Shown: positions 35,388 to 43,596 of the stretch, piece after piece
Layout: each line of letters opens with the position of its first letter
How positions within the stretch are numbered: position 1 is the stretch's first letter
Assembly: GCF_030296555.1 (NCBI RefSeq)
Contig: NZ_AP027728.1
Span: 682,001-746,000 of the forward strand
DNA length: 64,000 nucleotides
Direction of reading: 5' to 3'
Source of the DNA: Microbacterium suwonense
GTDB lineage: Bacteria > Actinomycetota > Actinomycetes > Actinomycetales > Microbacteriaceae
Translations under genes and position numbers: made by a program
Notes under the pieces: model-generated
The model's database searches: none
The model's input: the letters and a program-made list of their open reading frames with translations, nothing else
What the model was told of the DNA's origin: nothing

Positions 35388-36865
35388 CAGGAGATCTGCT
35401 GCTGCGCGGTGTGCGCGTGGCAGGCTCCGGGCGCGAGCTGCTGCCGACTGACGGGCCCGTCGACATCCTGATCCGGGGAGGGGTCATCGCCGACATCGCA
35501 CCGACGGGGAACCTGCGTGCGACGGCCGAGGTGGTCGACGGCGGCGGCGCCTGGGCGATTCCCGGGCTCTGGGATCACCACGTGCATCTGGTGCAGTGGG
35601 CACTGGACGCGCAGCGGGTGCAGCTGGGCGACGCCGCGAGCGCCGCAGAGGCGGTGCGGATGGTGGCGGATGCCGCGCCGTTGCCCGACGGGCGGATCGT
35701 CGGCGCCGGCCTGCGCATCGCCGAGTGGCGGGAGCGTCCTTCTCTGGGTCTGCTGGACGAGGTGACGGGGGAGCGGCCGGCCTACCTGATCAACGCGGAT
35801 GTGCACAGTGTCTGGCTGAACTCCGCGGCACTGCGGCGGGAGGGCTTCGAGGGCGCGGACGAGGACGGCATGCTGCGCGAGGAGCAGGCCTTCGAGATCT
35901 CCCGGCGACTGAATGCGACCGACGAGGCGACCGTGGATGCGGCCGTCGCCGCGGCGGGCCGACGCGCCGCAGCACGGGGAGTCACCGGCCTGGTGGACTT
36001 CGACATGGCGTGGAACGCGGATGCCTGGCGGCGCCGGGTCGCATCCGGGTTCGACAGCCATCGCGTGGAGTTCGCCTTCTATCCCGCCGATCTGCAGCGC
36101 GCCATCGACGAGGGGCTGCACAGCGGTGCGCAGCTGGATGCCGCCGGCGGACTGGTGCAGGTGGGACCGCTCAAGCTCATCACCGACGGATCCCTCGGTA
36201 CGCGCACCGCGGCATGCTCACACTCCTATGCGGGGGACCCGCAGAACTTCGGGGTGCTGAACATCCCGGCAGACGAGCTCGTCGGCCTGCTCGCCCGCGC
36301 CACCGCGTCGGGCATCGACGTGGCTGTTCACGCGATCGGCGACCGGGCCGTGGCATCCGCACTGGACGCTTTCGCGTACACGCAGGCGCAGGGGACCGTC
36401 GAACACGCCCAGCTCGTGCGGCATGCCGATCTGCAGCGCTTCGCCCGCCTGGGCGTAGCCGTGAGCGTGCAGCCCATGCACGCGATCGACGATCGCGACC
36501 TGGCGAGCGATCTGTGGCGGAACCAGCGCTCACTCGGCTACCCGCTGGCATCCCTGTTCGCCTCGGGAGCGTCCGTGCGTTTCGGATCGGATGCCCCAGT
36601 GACCCCGCTGGACCCCTGGCTCGGCATCGCCGCGGCCGTGCATCGCACAGGCGATGGCCGCGGGCCCTGGCATCCGGAGGAGCGCGTGAGCATCGATACG
36701 GCGCTGCGCGCCAGCAGCCGGCGCGGTGCAGCAGAGATCGGCCTCGGCGCGGTCGCTGACATCGCACTGTGCGGCGCGGATCCGCGTACGGCTGACCGGG
36801 CGCAACTGCAACGGATGCCGGTCGTGGCCACGATTCTGGGCGGACGCGTCACGCACCGGGCGTGA
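35375..36865 (+). CDS. Amidohydrolase, YtcJ-like (amidohydrolase 3 family)
   Basis: A metal-dependent hydrolase of about 496 residues. N-terminal beta-sandwich (LLLRGVRVAG), metal motif GLWDHHVHLVQW (HxH), lysine/Asp region in TDGSLGTRTAA, His motifs VAVHAIGDRA and VEHAQLVRHADL, and the distal Asp in RFGSDAPVTPLDPW. YtcJ-type enzymes often act on formamides or cyclic amides; substrate unknown. GTG at 35375 overlaps the glycosylase gene by 13 bp; in-frame sequence further upstream is its shadow. A strong terminator follows. Confidence 0.85.
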   Translation: MPALTGDLLLRGVRVAGSGRELLPTDGPVDILIRGGVIADIAPTGNLRATAEVVDGGGAWAIPGLWDHHVHLVQWALDAQRVQLGDAASAAEAVRMVADAAPLPDGRIVGAGLRIAEWRERPSLGLLDEVTGERPAYLINADVHSVWLNSAALRREGFEGADEDGMLREEQAFEISRRLNATDEATVDAAVAAAGRRAAARGVTGLVDFDMAWNADAWRRRVASGFDSHRVEFAFYPADLQRAIDEGLHSGAQLDAAGGLVQVGPLKLITDGSLGTRTAACSHSYAGDPQNFGVLNIPADELVGLLARATASGIDVAVHAIGDRAVASALDAFAYTQAQGTVEHAQLVRHADLQRFARLGVAVSVQPMHAIDDRDLASDLWRNQRSLGYPLASLFASGASVRFGSDAPVTPLDPWLGIAAAVHRTGDGRGPWHPEERVSIDTALRASSRRGAAEIGLGAVADIALCGADPRTADRAQLQRMPVVATILGGRVTHRA

Positions 36866-36870
36866 ACGCC

Positions 36871-36904
36871 GAGGGGCGCCGAAGCGAATGCTCCGGCGCC
36901 CCTC
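36871..36904. terminator. Bidirectional terminator between amidohydrolase and dps
   Basis: GAGGGGCGCCG (36871-36881) pairs perfectly with CGGCGCCCCTC (36894-36904), loop 12 nt; lies between convergent genes. Confidence 0.8.
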
Positions 36905-36928
36905 GACTAAACGTCTGGGCGAATGCGA

Positions 36929-37414
36929 TCAGGCCGCGACGTGGGAGATGAGGAACCAGCGGTCCTTCTCCAGGCCGCGCTGGATCTCGATCGCGACGTC
37001 CTGGCTGGTGAGGTCGACCGCGTCGAGTCCTTCGACGGCCGCCTTCACCTCGACGAGGATCGCGTCGATGTCGCTGACGACGGCGTTGATGATCTCCTCG
37101 GACTGGGCGAACCCGGCCGGCACCGACGTCTTCGCAGCCTTCTCTGCCACCGTGCTCAGGCGGGAGTCGATCGGAAGGCCCAGAGCGACGATGCGCTCGG
37201 CGGCCGTGTCGGCGAAGTCCTGGACGCGAGCGACGACCTGATCGAGAAGCTCGTGGACACCGACGAAGTTGGCGCCGCGCACGTGCCAGTGTGCCTGCTT
37301 GCCGTTGACGACCAGTGCCTCGAGGCCGTGGACGACGGGAGAGAGGAACTGTGCGGCCGCCGCCGCCACGGTCGGGTCGACGGCGGTGGTGGAGACGGTC
37401 TGTGCCTTGCTCAT
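36929..37414 (-). CDS. dps: Dps-family DNA-protection ferritin
   Basis: A 161-residue Dps protein that oxidises and stores iron and shields DNA in starvation. Ferroxidase motif KQAHWHVRGANFVGVHELLD with the conserved His, Asp/Glu pair, and DIDAILVEV helix. The N-terminus (MSKAQTVSTTAVDPTVA) is short and not strongly basic, so DNA binding may be weak. ATG at 37414 with GGAGG 5 nt upstream; a longer in-frame extension is not supported. Confidence 0.93.
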   Translation of the reverse strand: MSKAQTVSTTAVDPTVAAAAAQFLSPVVHGLEALVVNGKQAHWHVRGANFVGVHELLDQVVARVQDFADTAAERIVALGLPIDSRLSTVAEKAAKTSVPAGFAQSEEIINAVVSDIDAILVEVKAAVEGLDAVDLTSQDVAIEIQRGLEKDRWFLISHVAA

Positions 37415-37541
37415 GAGAACCTCCGAATTGTGCTCAGCGGGCTTGTTGAGACCAACGCTACTCAGTGGGAGATATTCCGCAAGCAAGCCAAGGCAACGCT
37501 TACCGAGCGCGTTCTGCCGCATGAATCCGCCGATGCAAGGG

Positions 37542-37547
37542 TATTCT
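37542..37547 (+). promoter_or_regulatory. -10 box of the gamma carbonic anhydrase gene (TATTCT)
   Basis: TATTCT, 7 nt before the ATG at 37555. Confidence 0.45.
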
Positions 37548-37554
37548 CGCCAGT

Positions 37555-38091
37555 ATGACGATCGCGCCGGCAGCCTCTATCATCGCCGTGTCTGGACAGC
37601 ATCCGAATGTGGCATCCGATGCCTTCATCGCATCCGGTGCGAGGATCATCGGAGCCGTGACCCTCGGTCCGGCCGCAAGCGTCTGGTACAACGCGGTGCT
37701 GCGTGCCGACTCCGCGCCGATCAGCGTCGGGGCGGGCAGCAATGTGCAGGACAATGTCTCCCTGCACGTCGACAGCGGGCATGGCGTCGTGATCGGTGAG
37801 AAGGTGTCCATCGGTCACAACGCGGTCGTGCACGGCTGCACGATCGGGGACGGCTCGCTGATCGGGATGGGTGCGGTGGTGCTCAGCGGTGCGGTGATCG
37901 GCCGCGGATGCCTGGTCGCCGGCGGCGCCGTCGTGCTGGGCGGGACGGAGGTGCCCGACGGCTCCCTGGTCGCAGGGGTTCCCGCGAAGGTGCGCCGCGC
38001 ACTGACGGACGAAGAGCGTCAGGGGCTGGTCGAGAATGCTGAGATCTACCTGCGCCACGTCGAGGAGCACCGGTCGGCGCAGCCGCTCTGA
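37555..38091 (+). CDS. Gamma-class carbonic anhydrase family protein
   Basis: A 178-residue left-handed beta-helix protein with hexapeptide repeats (IIGAVTLGPAASVWYNAVLR, VSIGHNAVVHG). Three zinc-ligand histidines are present: SLHVDSGHG and SIGHNAVVHGC. Related to Cam/CaiE/YrdA proteins; carbonic anhydrase activity is plausible but many YrdA-like members lack it. A tRNA gene follows 25 bp downstream. Confidence 0.88.
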   Translation: MTIAPAASIIAVSGQHPNVASDAFIASGARIIGAVTLGPAASVWYNAVLRADSAPISVGAGSNVQDNVSLHVDSGHGVVIGEKVSIGHNAVVHGCTIGDGSLIGMGAVVLSGAVIGRGCLVAGGAVVLGGTEVPDGSLVAGVPAKVRRALTDEERQGLVENAEIYLRHVEEHRSAQPL

Positions 38092-38100
38092 TCGCACCGC

Positions 38101-38106
38101 TAGGCT
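38101..38106 (+). promoter_or_regulatory. -10 box of the tRNA gene (TAGGCT)
   Basis: TAGGCT, 10 nt before the tRNA 5' end. Confidence 0.5.
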
Positions 38107-38116
38107 GGTGTTCTAC

Positions 38117-38190
38117 GGGGCGGTGGCCAAGCTGGTGAAGGCAGTGGGCTCATAACCCAACGATCGCGGGTTCAAGTCCCGCCCGCCCCA
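38117..38190 (+). tRNA. tRNA with CAT anticodon (tRNA-Met elongator or tRNA-Ile2)
   Basis: Cloverleaf: acceptor GGGGCGG/CCGCCCC, D arm GCC...GGC, anticodon loop CTCATAA, five-nt variable loop, T arm GCGGG-TTCAAGT-CCCGC, discriminator A. CCA is not encoded. The fully paired G1-C72 end rules out the initiator. If the cytidine is modified to lysidine it would be tRNA-Ile2 rather than elongator Met; sequence alone does not settle this. Confidence 0.93.
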
Positions 38191-38201
38191 CTTTTCACGT
38201 T

Positions 38202-38402
38202 CTACTCGTCTTCGTCGTCCGGCGCGTCGTCCGCGATGCTTTGCGGTCCGCCGATCACGCCGATGCCCACGGCCTGATGATCCGGCTCGGCGTCGTGCGG
38301 CTTCTCGGCCTTCGGCTCCTCGTCGACCTCCTTCTCGGTGCTCGGCTCCTCAAGATCCTCGGTGTCCGGTTCCTGTGCTGGGTCGCCTGTCGTGTCGCTC
38401 AT
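38202..38402 (-). CDS. Small acidic, probably disordered protein
   Basis: A 66-residue protein of Asp/Glu/Pro-rich low complexity (EPDTEDLEEPSTEKEVDEEP) with a short hydrophobic patch VGIGVIGG. It ends DDEDE. Composition suggests intrinsic disorder. AGGA lies 11-14 nt upstream of the ATG. It follows the DUF262 gene on the same strand across 144 bp, with no visible terminator. Function unknown. Confidence 0.55.
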   Translation of the reverse strand: MSDTTGDPAQEPDTEDLEEPSTEKEVDEEPKAEKPHDAEPDHQAVGIGVIGGPQSIADDAPDDEDE

Positions 38403-38546
38403 CGGTCCATCGTCCTGCGTCTGCCCACGGCGCCCCAGGGGTTGACATCGCCTGAGGACGGCTTGCGCCCAAGCGCGCCTCCTCAGGCGTTGTCGATGCG
38501 TACGACACGAACGTCGCTGCAGCAGGTCGACGTACCCTCGCACCCG

Positions 38547-40547
38547 TCACATCACGTTGCCGATGTAGGAGTACTTCACGAACACCTCGGCGGCGATGCC
38601 GGATTCCTCCAGCACGCCCTGCAGGGCGGTCATCATGTAGTTCGAGTCCCACCCCATGTACAGGTGGCTGCCCTCGGCGATGGTGTCCCAGTGGCCCTTC
38701 CAGGCCATCGACTCGTACAGCGGCCCGCCATGGCGTGCACTGTAGGCGAGGGCAGCGGCACGGTCATCGGTCCAGGCTCTGCGGAACACTCGGTTGAACA
38801 GTGCCTTGACGTCCTTGACCTCCCAGTGCTCGCCACGATATTCGCAGTAGTCGAACTCGCGCTCCCAGCCGGCCGGCCAGCCACGTCGGCGGACCGCATC
38901 GAGCACCGGGGTCAACCCGTCGTCGTCGATCTCCGGGAGCGCCGGTCGCGCCCAGATCCGCAGCAGCTGCTCCGACAGCCGCACGGTGCGCGCCGAGATC
39001 GCGGCGGTGCCCCAGCCCTCGGCATCCGCGAGCTCGCGTGTGGCGGCGACGCTGCTGCGGGCGTACGCCCGATCGCGCTTGCCCGGGAAGGATTCCCCGA
39101 ACACCTGCTCGGCAAGTGGCTGCTCCAGCAGAGTGAGGTTGCCCAGCGTCGGGGCGAGCGCACGGTGACTGTTCTGCTCATCCTCGCTGTACTCGCTCCA
39201 CGGTCGGTGGCCGTCACCGCTCCAGCCGTCCGCCGGCACCGCGGGAACGATGGCCTCCACATCGAAGTCGGCCGTGTCGTCCACCCCCTCGATCCGTCCC
39301 AGCACATAGGCCGGATGGGGAAGCTCGCCATACTTCAGCACCGCACCGACCCGCTCGTCGGACGGCGTGATCCGGGCGATCGCGCGCATCAGCGAGTCGC
39401 GACCTTCGGCACGGGCTCGGCAGAGCCTGGCGATCAGGCGGTCGGTGGGCAGTCCGACGATCGCGCGGCGCAGGTACAGCGCCTGCACCCACTCGAGCAC
39501 CTCGATGAGCTCCTGCCGCGAGATGATGCCGCGCCGGTGGTCGCCGTAGGCGCTCATCACCAGCGGATAGGCGGCGCGGCCGAAGGTGTTCACATGCTCC
39601 AGCTGCAGGCGGATGCCGGGATCCGGCTCACCGCTCGGGTCGAGCAGGGTGCCGTAGATCTCGGCGTTCTCGCGCCAGGTGGCGGCATCCGCGCGGAGCT
39701 GCTTCACGTCCAGTCTGGGGAAGGAGCCGCGGAACGCCGCGTACACGCCGTGCTCTCCGGCCGCATCGATCTCGCGCCCGGTGGTCATCATCAGATGATG
39801 CCGCCAGAAGGCGCCGATGGACTCGCCGGTATGGTGCTCGATCGGCAGCCAGTACTCCTCTTCGACCGCGAGCTGCTCGGCGTGTGAGAGGCCCATCAGG
39901 ATGTAGTTGTGGATCAGCTCGTGATCGCGCAGCGGCTGACCGGTGGAGTTGAGGCTCTCGAAGATCTGCTGGGCGTTCGCCGAGGGGCCGAGCGTGATCG
40001 AGACGTGCTCCAGCTTCTGAAGACCGTTCCAGATGAGTGGGACCTCATCGGGATGGACCTGACTGCGGAAGAACGCATAGTTGTCGTCGAAGCGCGACTC
40101 ACGGTCCTCGTCGCCGCGGCGGTCCAGCACGACCGACTCGTACAGCTCGGCCCAGGCATGATGAGGGCGAAGCTTGGTGCGATCGCGGTCGCCGGAGCGC
40201 ACGAGCACGCGCTCCAGCTCGCTGGCCAGCGCCGGATCCGCATCCCTCACGCTGTGGTGCAGCGCGGCGATCAGCAGCATCACCGTCGTGACGCGCTGCT
40301 GTCCGTCGATCAGCACGAGATCCCCGCCGTCGGCATCCTCCGCCGAGAGGATCGATCCGATGAAGTGCCGATGATCAGGATCCTCCCGCGCGACGATCCG
40401 CACGTCGCCGAGCAGCTTCTCGCAGGCGCCGATGTCCCAGCGGTACTGGCGCTGATACACCGGAACGACGATGTTCGTCGTCGGATCGGCGAGCCATTCG
40501 ATGGTGCCGGTTGCGGTCGCTTCCACATTGGTCGCCGTTGCCATCAC
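38547..40547 (-). CDS. DUF262/GmrSD-like protein with degenerate DUF1524 (HNH) domain
   Basis: A 666-residue stand-alone protein of the GmrSD/BrxU class. The N-terminal DUF262 ParB/Srx-like NTPase is intact: YQRQYRW (31-37) and IDGQQRVTT (80-88). DUF1524 should follow with E-H-I-x-P and N/N residues of the HNH nuclease; here the aligned stretch reads VEAIVP (about 431-436) with Ala for His, and after LGNLTLLE the usual Asn is missing. A C-terminal region of about 150 residues (KDVKALFNRVF, YMGWDSNYMM) has no match I know. It may be a catalytically inactive or repurposed relative of modified-DNA restriction enzymes. GTG at 40547 has GAGGA at 8 nt; ATG 40544 is an alternative. Confidence 0.78.
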   Translation of the reverse strand: MMATATNVEATATGTIEWLADPTTNIVVPVYQRQYRWDIGACEKLLGDVRIVAREDPDHRHFIGSILSAEDADGGDLVLIDGQQRVTTVMLLIAALHHSVRDADPALASELERVLVRSGDRDRTKLRPHHAWAELYESVVLDRRGDEDRESRFDDNYAFFRSQVHPDEVPLIWNGLQKLEHVSITLGPSANAQQIFESLNSTGQPLRDHELIHNYILMGLSHAEQLAVEEEYWLPIEHHTGESIGAFWRHHLMMTTGREIDAAGEHGVYAAFRGSFPRLDVKQLRADAATWRENAEIYGTLLDPSGEPDPGIRLQLEHVNTFGRAAYPLVMSAYGDHRRGIISRQELIEVLEWVQALYLRRAIVGLPTDRLIARLCRARAEGRDSLMRAIARITPSDERVGAVLKYGELPHPAYVLGRIEGVDDTADFDVEAIVPAVPADGWSGDGHRPWSEYSEDEQNSHRALAPTLGNLTLLEQPLAEQVFGESFPGKRDRAYARSSVAATRELADAEGWGTAAISARTVRLSEQLLRIWARPALPEIDDDGLTPVLDAVRRRGWPAGWEREFDYCEYRGEHWEVKDVKALFNRVFRRAWTDDRAAALAYSARHGGPLYESMAWKGHWDTIAEGSHLYMGWDSNYMMTALQGVLEESGIAAEVFVKYSYIGNVM

Positions 40548-40704
40548 TGCGTGAATCCTCCGATTGGCGGACAGACGATCGCCGCCGCGACGAGTCTAGC
40601 CGCCGCGGTTTTTCTCCGGCGGGCGCCCGGGGTGTGTCCAGGAGGCCGATGTAGGGTTACCTAAGTAGGGCCTGTTAAAACGTGCTGGCCCATTACGAAA
40701 GGAC

Positions 40705-41490
40705 ATGACTCGGATCATGGGATACATCAAGTCCGCAGCCCTCGAGGAAAAGGGTTTCGTCATCCTCGACAGCTACGATCAGTCGCTCGATCCCAAGGAG
40801 TGGCTGGACATCGAGTACGTCGACTGGAAGTCCTCGGGTGACACCCGCTTCGCCCCGCTCGCGAGCGCCAAGGGCGAGATCGAGTGCAACGGCTTCTGGA
40901 ACCACAAGCCGCCGCGCACGGACAAGGATGGCGTCTGGATCGACTCCCAGGTCGCCAAGGCCCCGAACCTCGCCCGTCGCGCACAGGAGCCGGGTGCGAA
41001 CGTCGGCCGCTGCCGCGTGATCGAGCTGCAGCCCACCCCGTACGGCGACTGCCTGTACAACCTGCACCAGGACGACAACAACCGCCTGAACCCGGATGGC
41101 ACGGGATGGGTGGTGCGCGGCTTCTTCAACCTCACCGACGACAAGGACAGCTTCTTCGTGCTGCGTGAGAACCGCACCGATCCGCAGGGTGAGGTGCGCA
41201 TTGCGCTGCCCGCCGGTGCGCAGCTGATCATCGACACCCAGCGTCTGTGGCACGCCACCACGCACAACGGCACGGAGCCGCGGTACAACCTGATCACCTC
41301 GTGGACCTCGGGCCCCGAGTTGGACGCGTACATCGAGAAGTACCACGGCACCGACCAGCACGAGCAGTTCGAGGTGCCGCAGGACGTGCTCGAGCACGGC
41401 TACGCCGAGCAGGCCCGCAAGGATGCCGCCCGCGCCGCCTACTATGCGGCCAAGGGACAGCAGGCCAAGCTCGCCATGAGCGAGGCCTGA
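40705..41490 (+). CDS. Putative HxD...H double-stranded beta-helix protein (2-oxoglutarate/Fe(II) oxygenase-like), uncharacterised
   Basis: A 261-residue protein of unrecognised family. The middle has a jelly-roll metal pattern: H121-Q-D123 in NLHQDDNNR, distal His in LWHATTHNG (H183 or H187) and a downstream Arg in EPRYNLITSW (R193), the spacing of 2OG-Fe(II) oxygenases. The C-terminus is an Ala/Lys-rich helix (ARKDAARAAYYAAKGQQAK). Codon use is strongly biased to AAG, CTG and GTC, as in highly expressed genes, and a very strong terminator follows. Start is uncertain: ATG 40705 is only 1 nt from AAAGGA, ATG 40717 is 13 nt from it. The 157-bp gap upstream holds no clear promoter. Confidence 0.6.
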   Translation: MTRIMGYIKSAALEEKGFVILDSYDQSLDPKEWLDIEYVDWKSSGDTRFAPLASAKGEIECNGFWNHKPPRTDKDGVWIDSQVAKAPNLARRAQEPGANVGRCRVIELQPTPYGDCLYNLHQDDNNRLNPDGTGWVVRGFFNLTDDKDSFFVLRENRTDPQGEVRIALPAGAQLIIDTQRLWHATTHNGTEPRYNLITSWTSGPELDAYIEKYHGTDQHEQFEVPQDVLEHGYAEQARKDAARAAYYAAKGQQAKLAMSEA

Positions 41491-41503
41491 TCCTCTGATC
41501 TCG

Positions 41504-41539
41504 GACAGCGGCCCCGGTCTTCGGATCGGGGCCGCTGTC
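41504..41539 (+). terminator. Terminator after the putative oxygenase gene
   Basis: GACAGCGGCCCCG / CGGGGCCGCTGTC, a perfect 13-bp stem with a 10-nt loop, 14 bp after the stop. Confidence 0.9.
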
Positions 41540-41547
41540 GTATCCGT

Positions 41548-41565
41548 AATCACACGCTTGTGATT
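41548..41565. promoter_or_regulatory. Inverted repeat AATCACA-CGCT-TGTGATT
   Basis: Perfect 7-bp arms, about 100 bp before the DUF3145 gene. It shares the core ATCA/TGAT with the repeat 12 bp further on. Candidate operator. Confidence 0.45.
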
Positions 41566-41577
41566 CGGGCGAAACTG

Positions 41578-41590
41578 GGTGATAATCACC
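41578..41590. promoter_or_regulatory. Palindrome GGTGAT-A-ATCACC next to a TATAAC -10 box
   Basis: Perfect 13-bp palindrome ending 1 bp before TATAAC (41592-41597), a plausible -10 box for the DUF3145 gene. Binding here would block transcription. Confidence 0.5.
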
Positions 41591-41664
41591 GTATAACCGC
41601 ATAGTTCGCCGAGTTCTTCGGATCAGGTCGTAGGGGAAGACGTACCTGATGAAACGGAGAGATC

Positions 41665-42168
41665 ATGGCGACGGGATACGCACGCGGAGTGGTGTACATC
41701 CACTCCGCGCCACGCGCGCTCTGCCCGCACCTCGAATGGGCGGTCGGACGCGCTATCGGTCGCGCCGTCAGCTTCGACTGGAGCGACCAGCCGGTGCAGC
41801 CCGGCACGCGGCGCGCGGAGTTCTACTGGGACGGCCCGGTGGGCACGGGCTCTGCGCTCGCGACGGCCATCCGCGGGTGGGAGCACCTGCGCTTCGAAGT
41901 CTCGGAGGATCCCACACCCGGCAGCGATGGCGGGCGCTGGCTGCACACCCCGGACCTCGGCATCCATTACGCGCAGACCGACAGCGCCGGCAACATCGTG
42001 GTCGGCGAGGACCGGATCCGCTACGCGATGGAGATCGCTGCAGGCAGCATGATCGAGCTGCAGCGGGAGCTCGACGTCGCGCTGGGCGCCGCATGGGACG
42101 AGGAGCTCGAGCCGTTCCGTCACGCCGGTGACGACGCGCGCGTGGTGTGGCTGCACAAGGTCGGGTGA
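41665..42168 (+). CDS. DUF3145 family protein
   Basis: A 167-residue actinobacterial DUF3145 protein: RGVVYIHSAPRALCPHLEWA at the N-terminus, SFDWSDQPVQPG, WEHLRFEVSEDPTPG and ELEPFRHAGDDARVVWLHKV at the C-terminus. The family is widely conserved in actinobacteria with no known function. ATG at 41665 with CGGAGAG 4 nt upstream. It is monocistronic: terminators flank it on both sides. Confidence 0.9.
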   Translation: MATGYARGVVYIHSAPRALCPHLEWAVGRAIGRAVSFDWSDQPVQPGTRRAEFYWDGPVGTGSALATAIRGWEHLRFEVSEDPTPGSDGGRWLHTPDLGIHYAQTDSAGNIVVGEDRIRYAMEIAAGSMIELQRELDVALGAAWDEELEPFRHAGDDARVVWLHKVG

Positions 42169-42259
42169 CCCGCGGAGAACGTGCGGAGGAGGCTCGAGTA
42201 TCGGGATCCGGTGATCAGCTCCCGGATGCTGAGAAAGCGAATCCTCCGCCTGATGACTG

Positions 42260-42289
42260 AAGCCCCTGCAGATCGATCTGCAGGGGCTT
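42260..42289. terminator. Symmetric bidirectional terminator between DUF3145 gene and fabF
   Basis: AAGCCCCTGCAGAT-CG-ATCTGCAGGGGCTT, a perfect 14-bp palindromic stem between convergent genes. Confidence 0.85.
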
Positions 42290-42316
42290 CGTCAGTCAGC
42301 GGCGCCGCGAGCCGTC

Positions 42317-43552
42317 TCAGAGGCTGCGGAACGCCACGACGGCGTTGTGGCCGCCGAAACCGAAGGAGTTGCTGATGGCGAGTAGATCGCCATCGCCGAG
42401 GGGCTGGGGCTCGCCGGAGAGCTTGAACGGCACCTCAGGATCGGGCTCGGTCATGTTGATAGTCGGAGGGGCGACGCGGTCACGCAGCGCGAGGATCGTG
42501 TAGACCGCCTCGAGGGCGCCGGTGCCGCCGAGCAGATGCCCGGTGGACGCCTTGGTGGCGGAGACCGGGATCTCATCGATCCGCGGGCCGAACACGCGCT
42601 TGAGCGCCTCGTACTCGTTGGGATCCCCCACCGGGGTCGAGGTGGCGTGCGCGTTGATGTGCGACACCTCGTCGGCGCTTGCGCCGGCCTGGGCGAGGGC
42701 TGCTTCCACGGCTCTGGCCGCGCCGGCGCCCTCGGGGTCGTTGCCGGTGATGTGGTACGAGTCGGCGGTGACGCCGCCGCCCACCAGGTAGGCATAGATC
42801 TTCGCACCGCGAGCCTGGGCGTGCTCCTCGGTCTCGATCACCAGAGCGGCACCGCCCTCGCCCATCACGAAGCCGTCGCGGTCGATGGCTCCGGGGCGGG
42901 AGGCGGTGGCAGGATCGTCATTGCGGCGGGAGAGCGCCTGTGCCGACGAGAACGACGCCATCGTGATCGGATGGATCGCGGACTCCGCGCCACCGGCGAT
43001 CACCACATCGGCCAGCCCGTCCTGCAGGTGCTGGTAGGCGTTCGCGATCGACTCCGTGCTGGAGGCGCAGGCGCTGACGACAGTGCGGGCGAATGCCTTC
43101 GCCTTGAAGTGCAGCGACAGGTTGCCGGCACCGGCATTCGGCATCAGCATCGGCACCGTCAGGGGCATCACGCGACGGGGGCCCTTCTCGCGCAGCGTGT
43201 CCCAGGCATCCAGCAGCGTCCAGACGCCGCCGATCCCGGTGGCCCAGTCGACGCCGAGGCGCTCGGGGGCGACGTCGGGGGATCCGGCATCCTCCCAGGC
43301 CTCTCGCGCGGCGATTAGCGCGAACTGCGTGGACGGATCGAGTCGCTTCGCCTCATGGCGCGGCAGCACCTCCTCGGGACGCACCACGGCCTCGGCCGCG
43401 AAGTGCACGGGGATCTGGTACTTCTCGACCCAGTCGTGCGTCAGCGTGCGTGTGCCGGACACGCCGGCGAGCAGGTTCGTCCAGTTCTCGGGGGCCGTGC
43501 CGCCCAGAGCGGACGTGGCGCCGATACCGGTGACGACGATGCGCTTGGTCAT
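42317..43552 (-). CDS. fabF: 3-oxoacyl-ACP synthase II (FabF)
   Basis: A 411-residue condensing enzyme for chain elongation. Catalytic Cys in VVSACASST, His in NAHATSTPVGD and His in KASTGHLLGG; thiolase fold ends SNSFGFGGHNAVV. ATG at 43552 with GAAGGA upstream; extra in-frame upstream codons lie in the acpP-fabF gap. Last gene of the fabD-fabH-acpP-fabF operon, separated from acpP by a hairpin. Confidence 0.96.
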   Translation of the reverse strand: MTKRIVVTGIGATSALGGTAPENWTNLLAGVSGTRTLTHDWVEKYQIPVHFAAEAVVRPEEVLPRHEAKRLDPSTQFALIAAREAWEDAGSPDVAPERLGVDWATGIGGVWTLLDAWDTLREKGPRRVMPLTVPMLMPNAGAGNLSLHFKAKAFARTVVSACASSTESIANAYQHLQDGLADVVIAGGAESAIHPITMASFSSAQALSRRNDDPATASRPGAIDRDGFVMGEGGAALVIETEEHAQARGAKIYAYLVGGGVTADSYHITGNDPEGAGAARAVEAALAQAGASADEVSHINAHATSTPVGDPNEYEALKRVFGPRIDEIPVSATKASTGHLLGGTGALEAVYTILALRDRVAPPTINMTEPDPEVPFKLSGEPQPLGDGDLLAISNSFGFGGHNAVVAFRSL

Positions 43553-43596
43553 TGAGGGTCCTTCGTGAGGAGAGGAGGGGAGAGAAACGGGGAGGA

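Noticed and set aside
40652..40665. DtxR/IdeR iron box (TAGGGTTACCTAAG) before the putative Fe(II) oxygenase
   Set aside because: Only 4-bp arms match, and the 19-bp iron-box consensus is not met.
41504..41539. Operator upstream of DUF3145
   Set aside because: The 13-bp perfect GC stem directly after the previous stop is better explained as a terminator.
38117..42168. Genomic island inserted at the CAT tRNA, carrying the DUF262 and oxygenase-like genes
   Set aside because: No integrase, no second copy of the tRNA 3' end, no change in base composition seen by eye.
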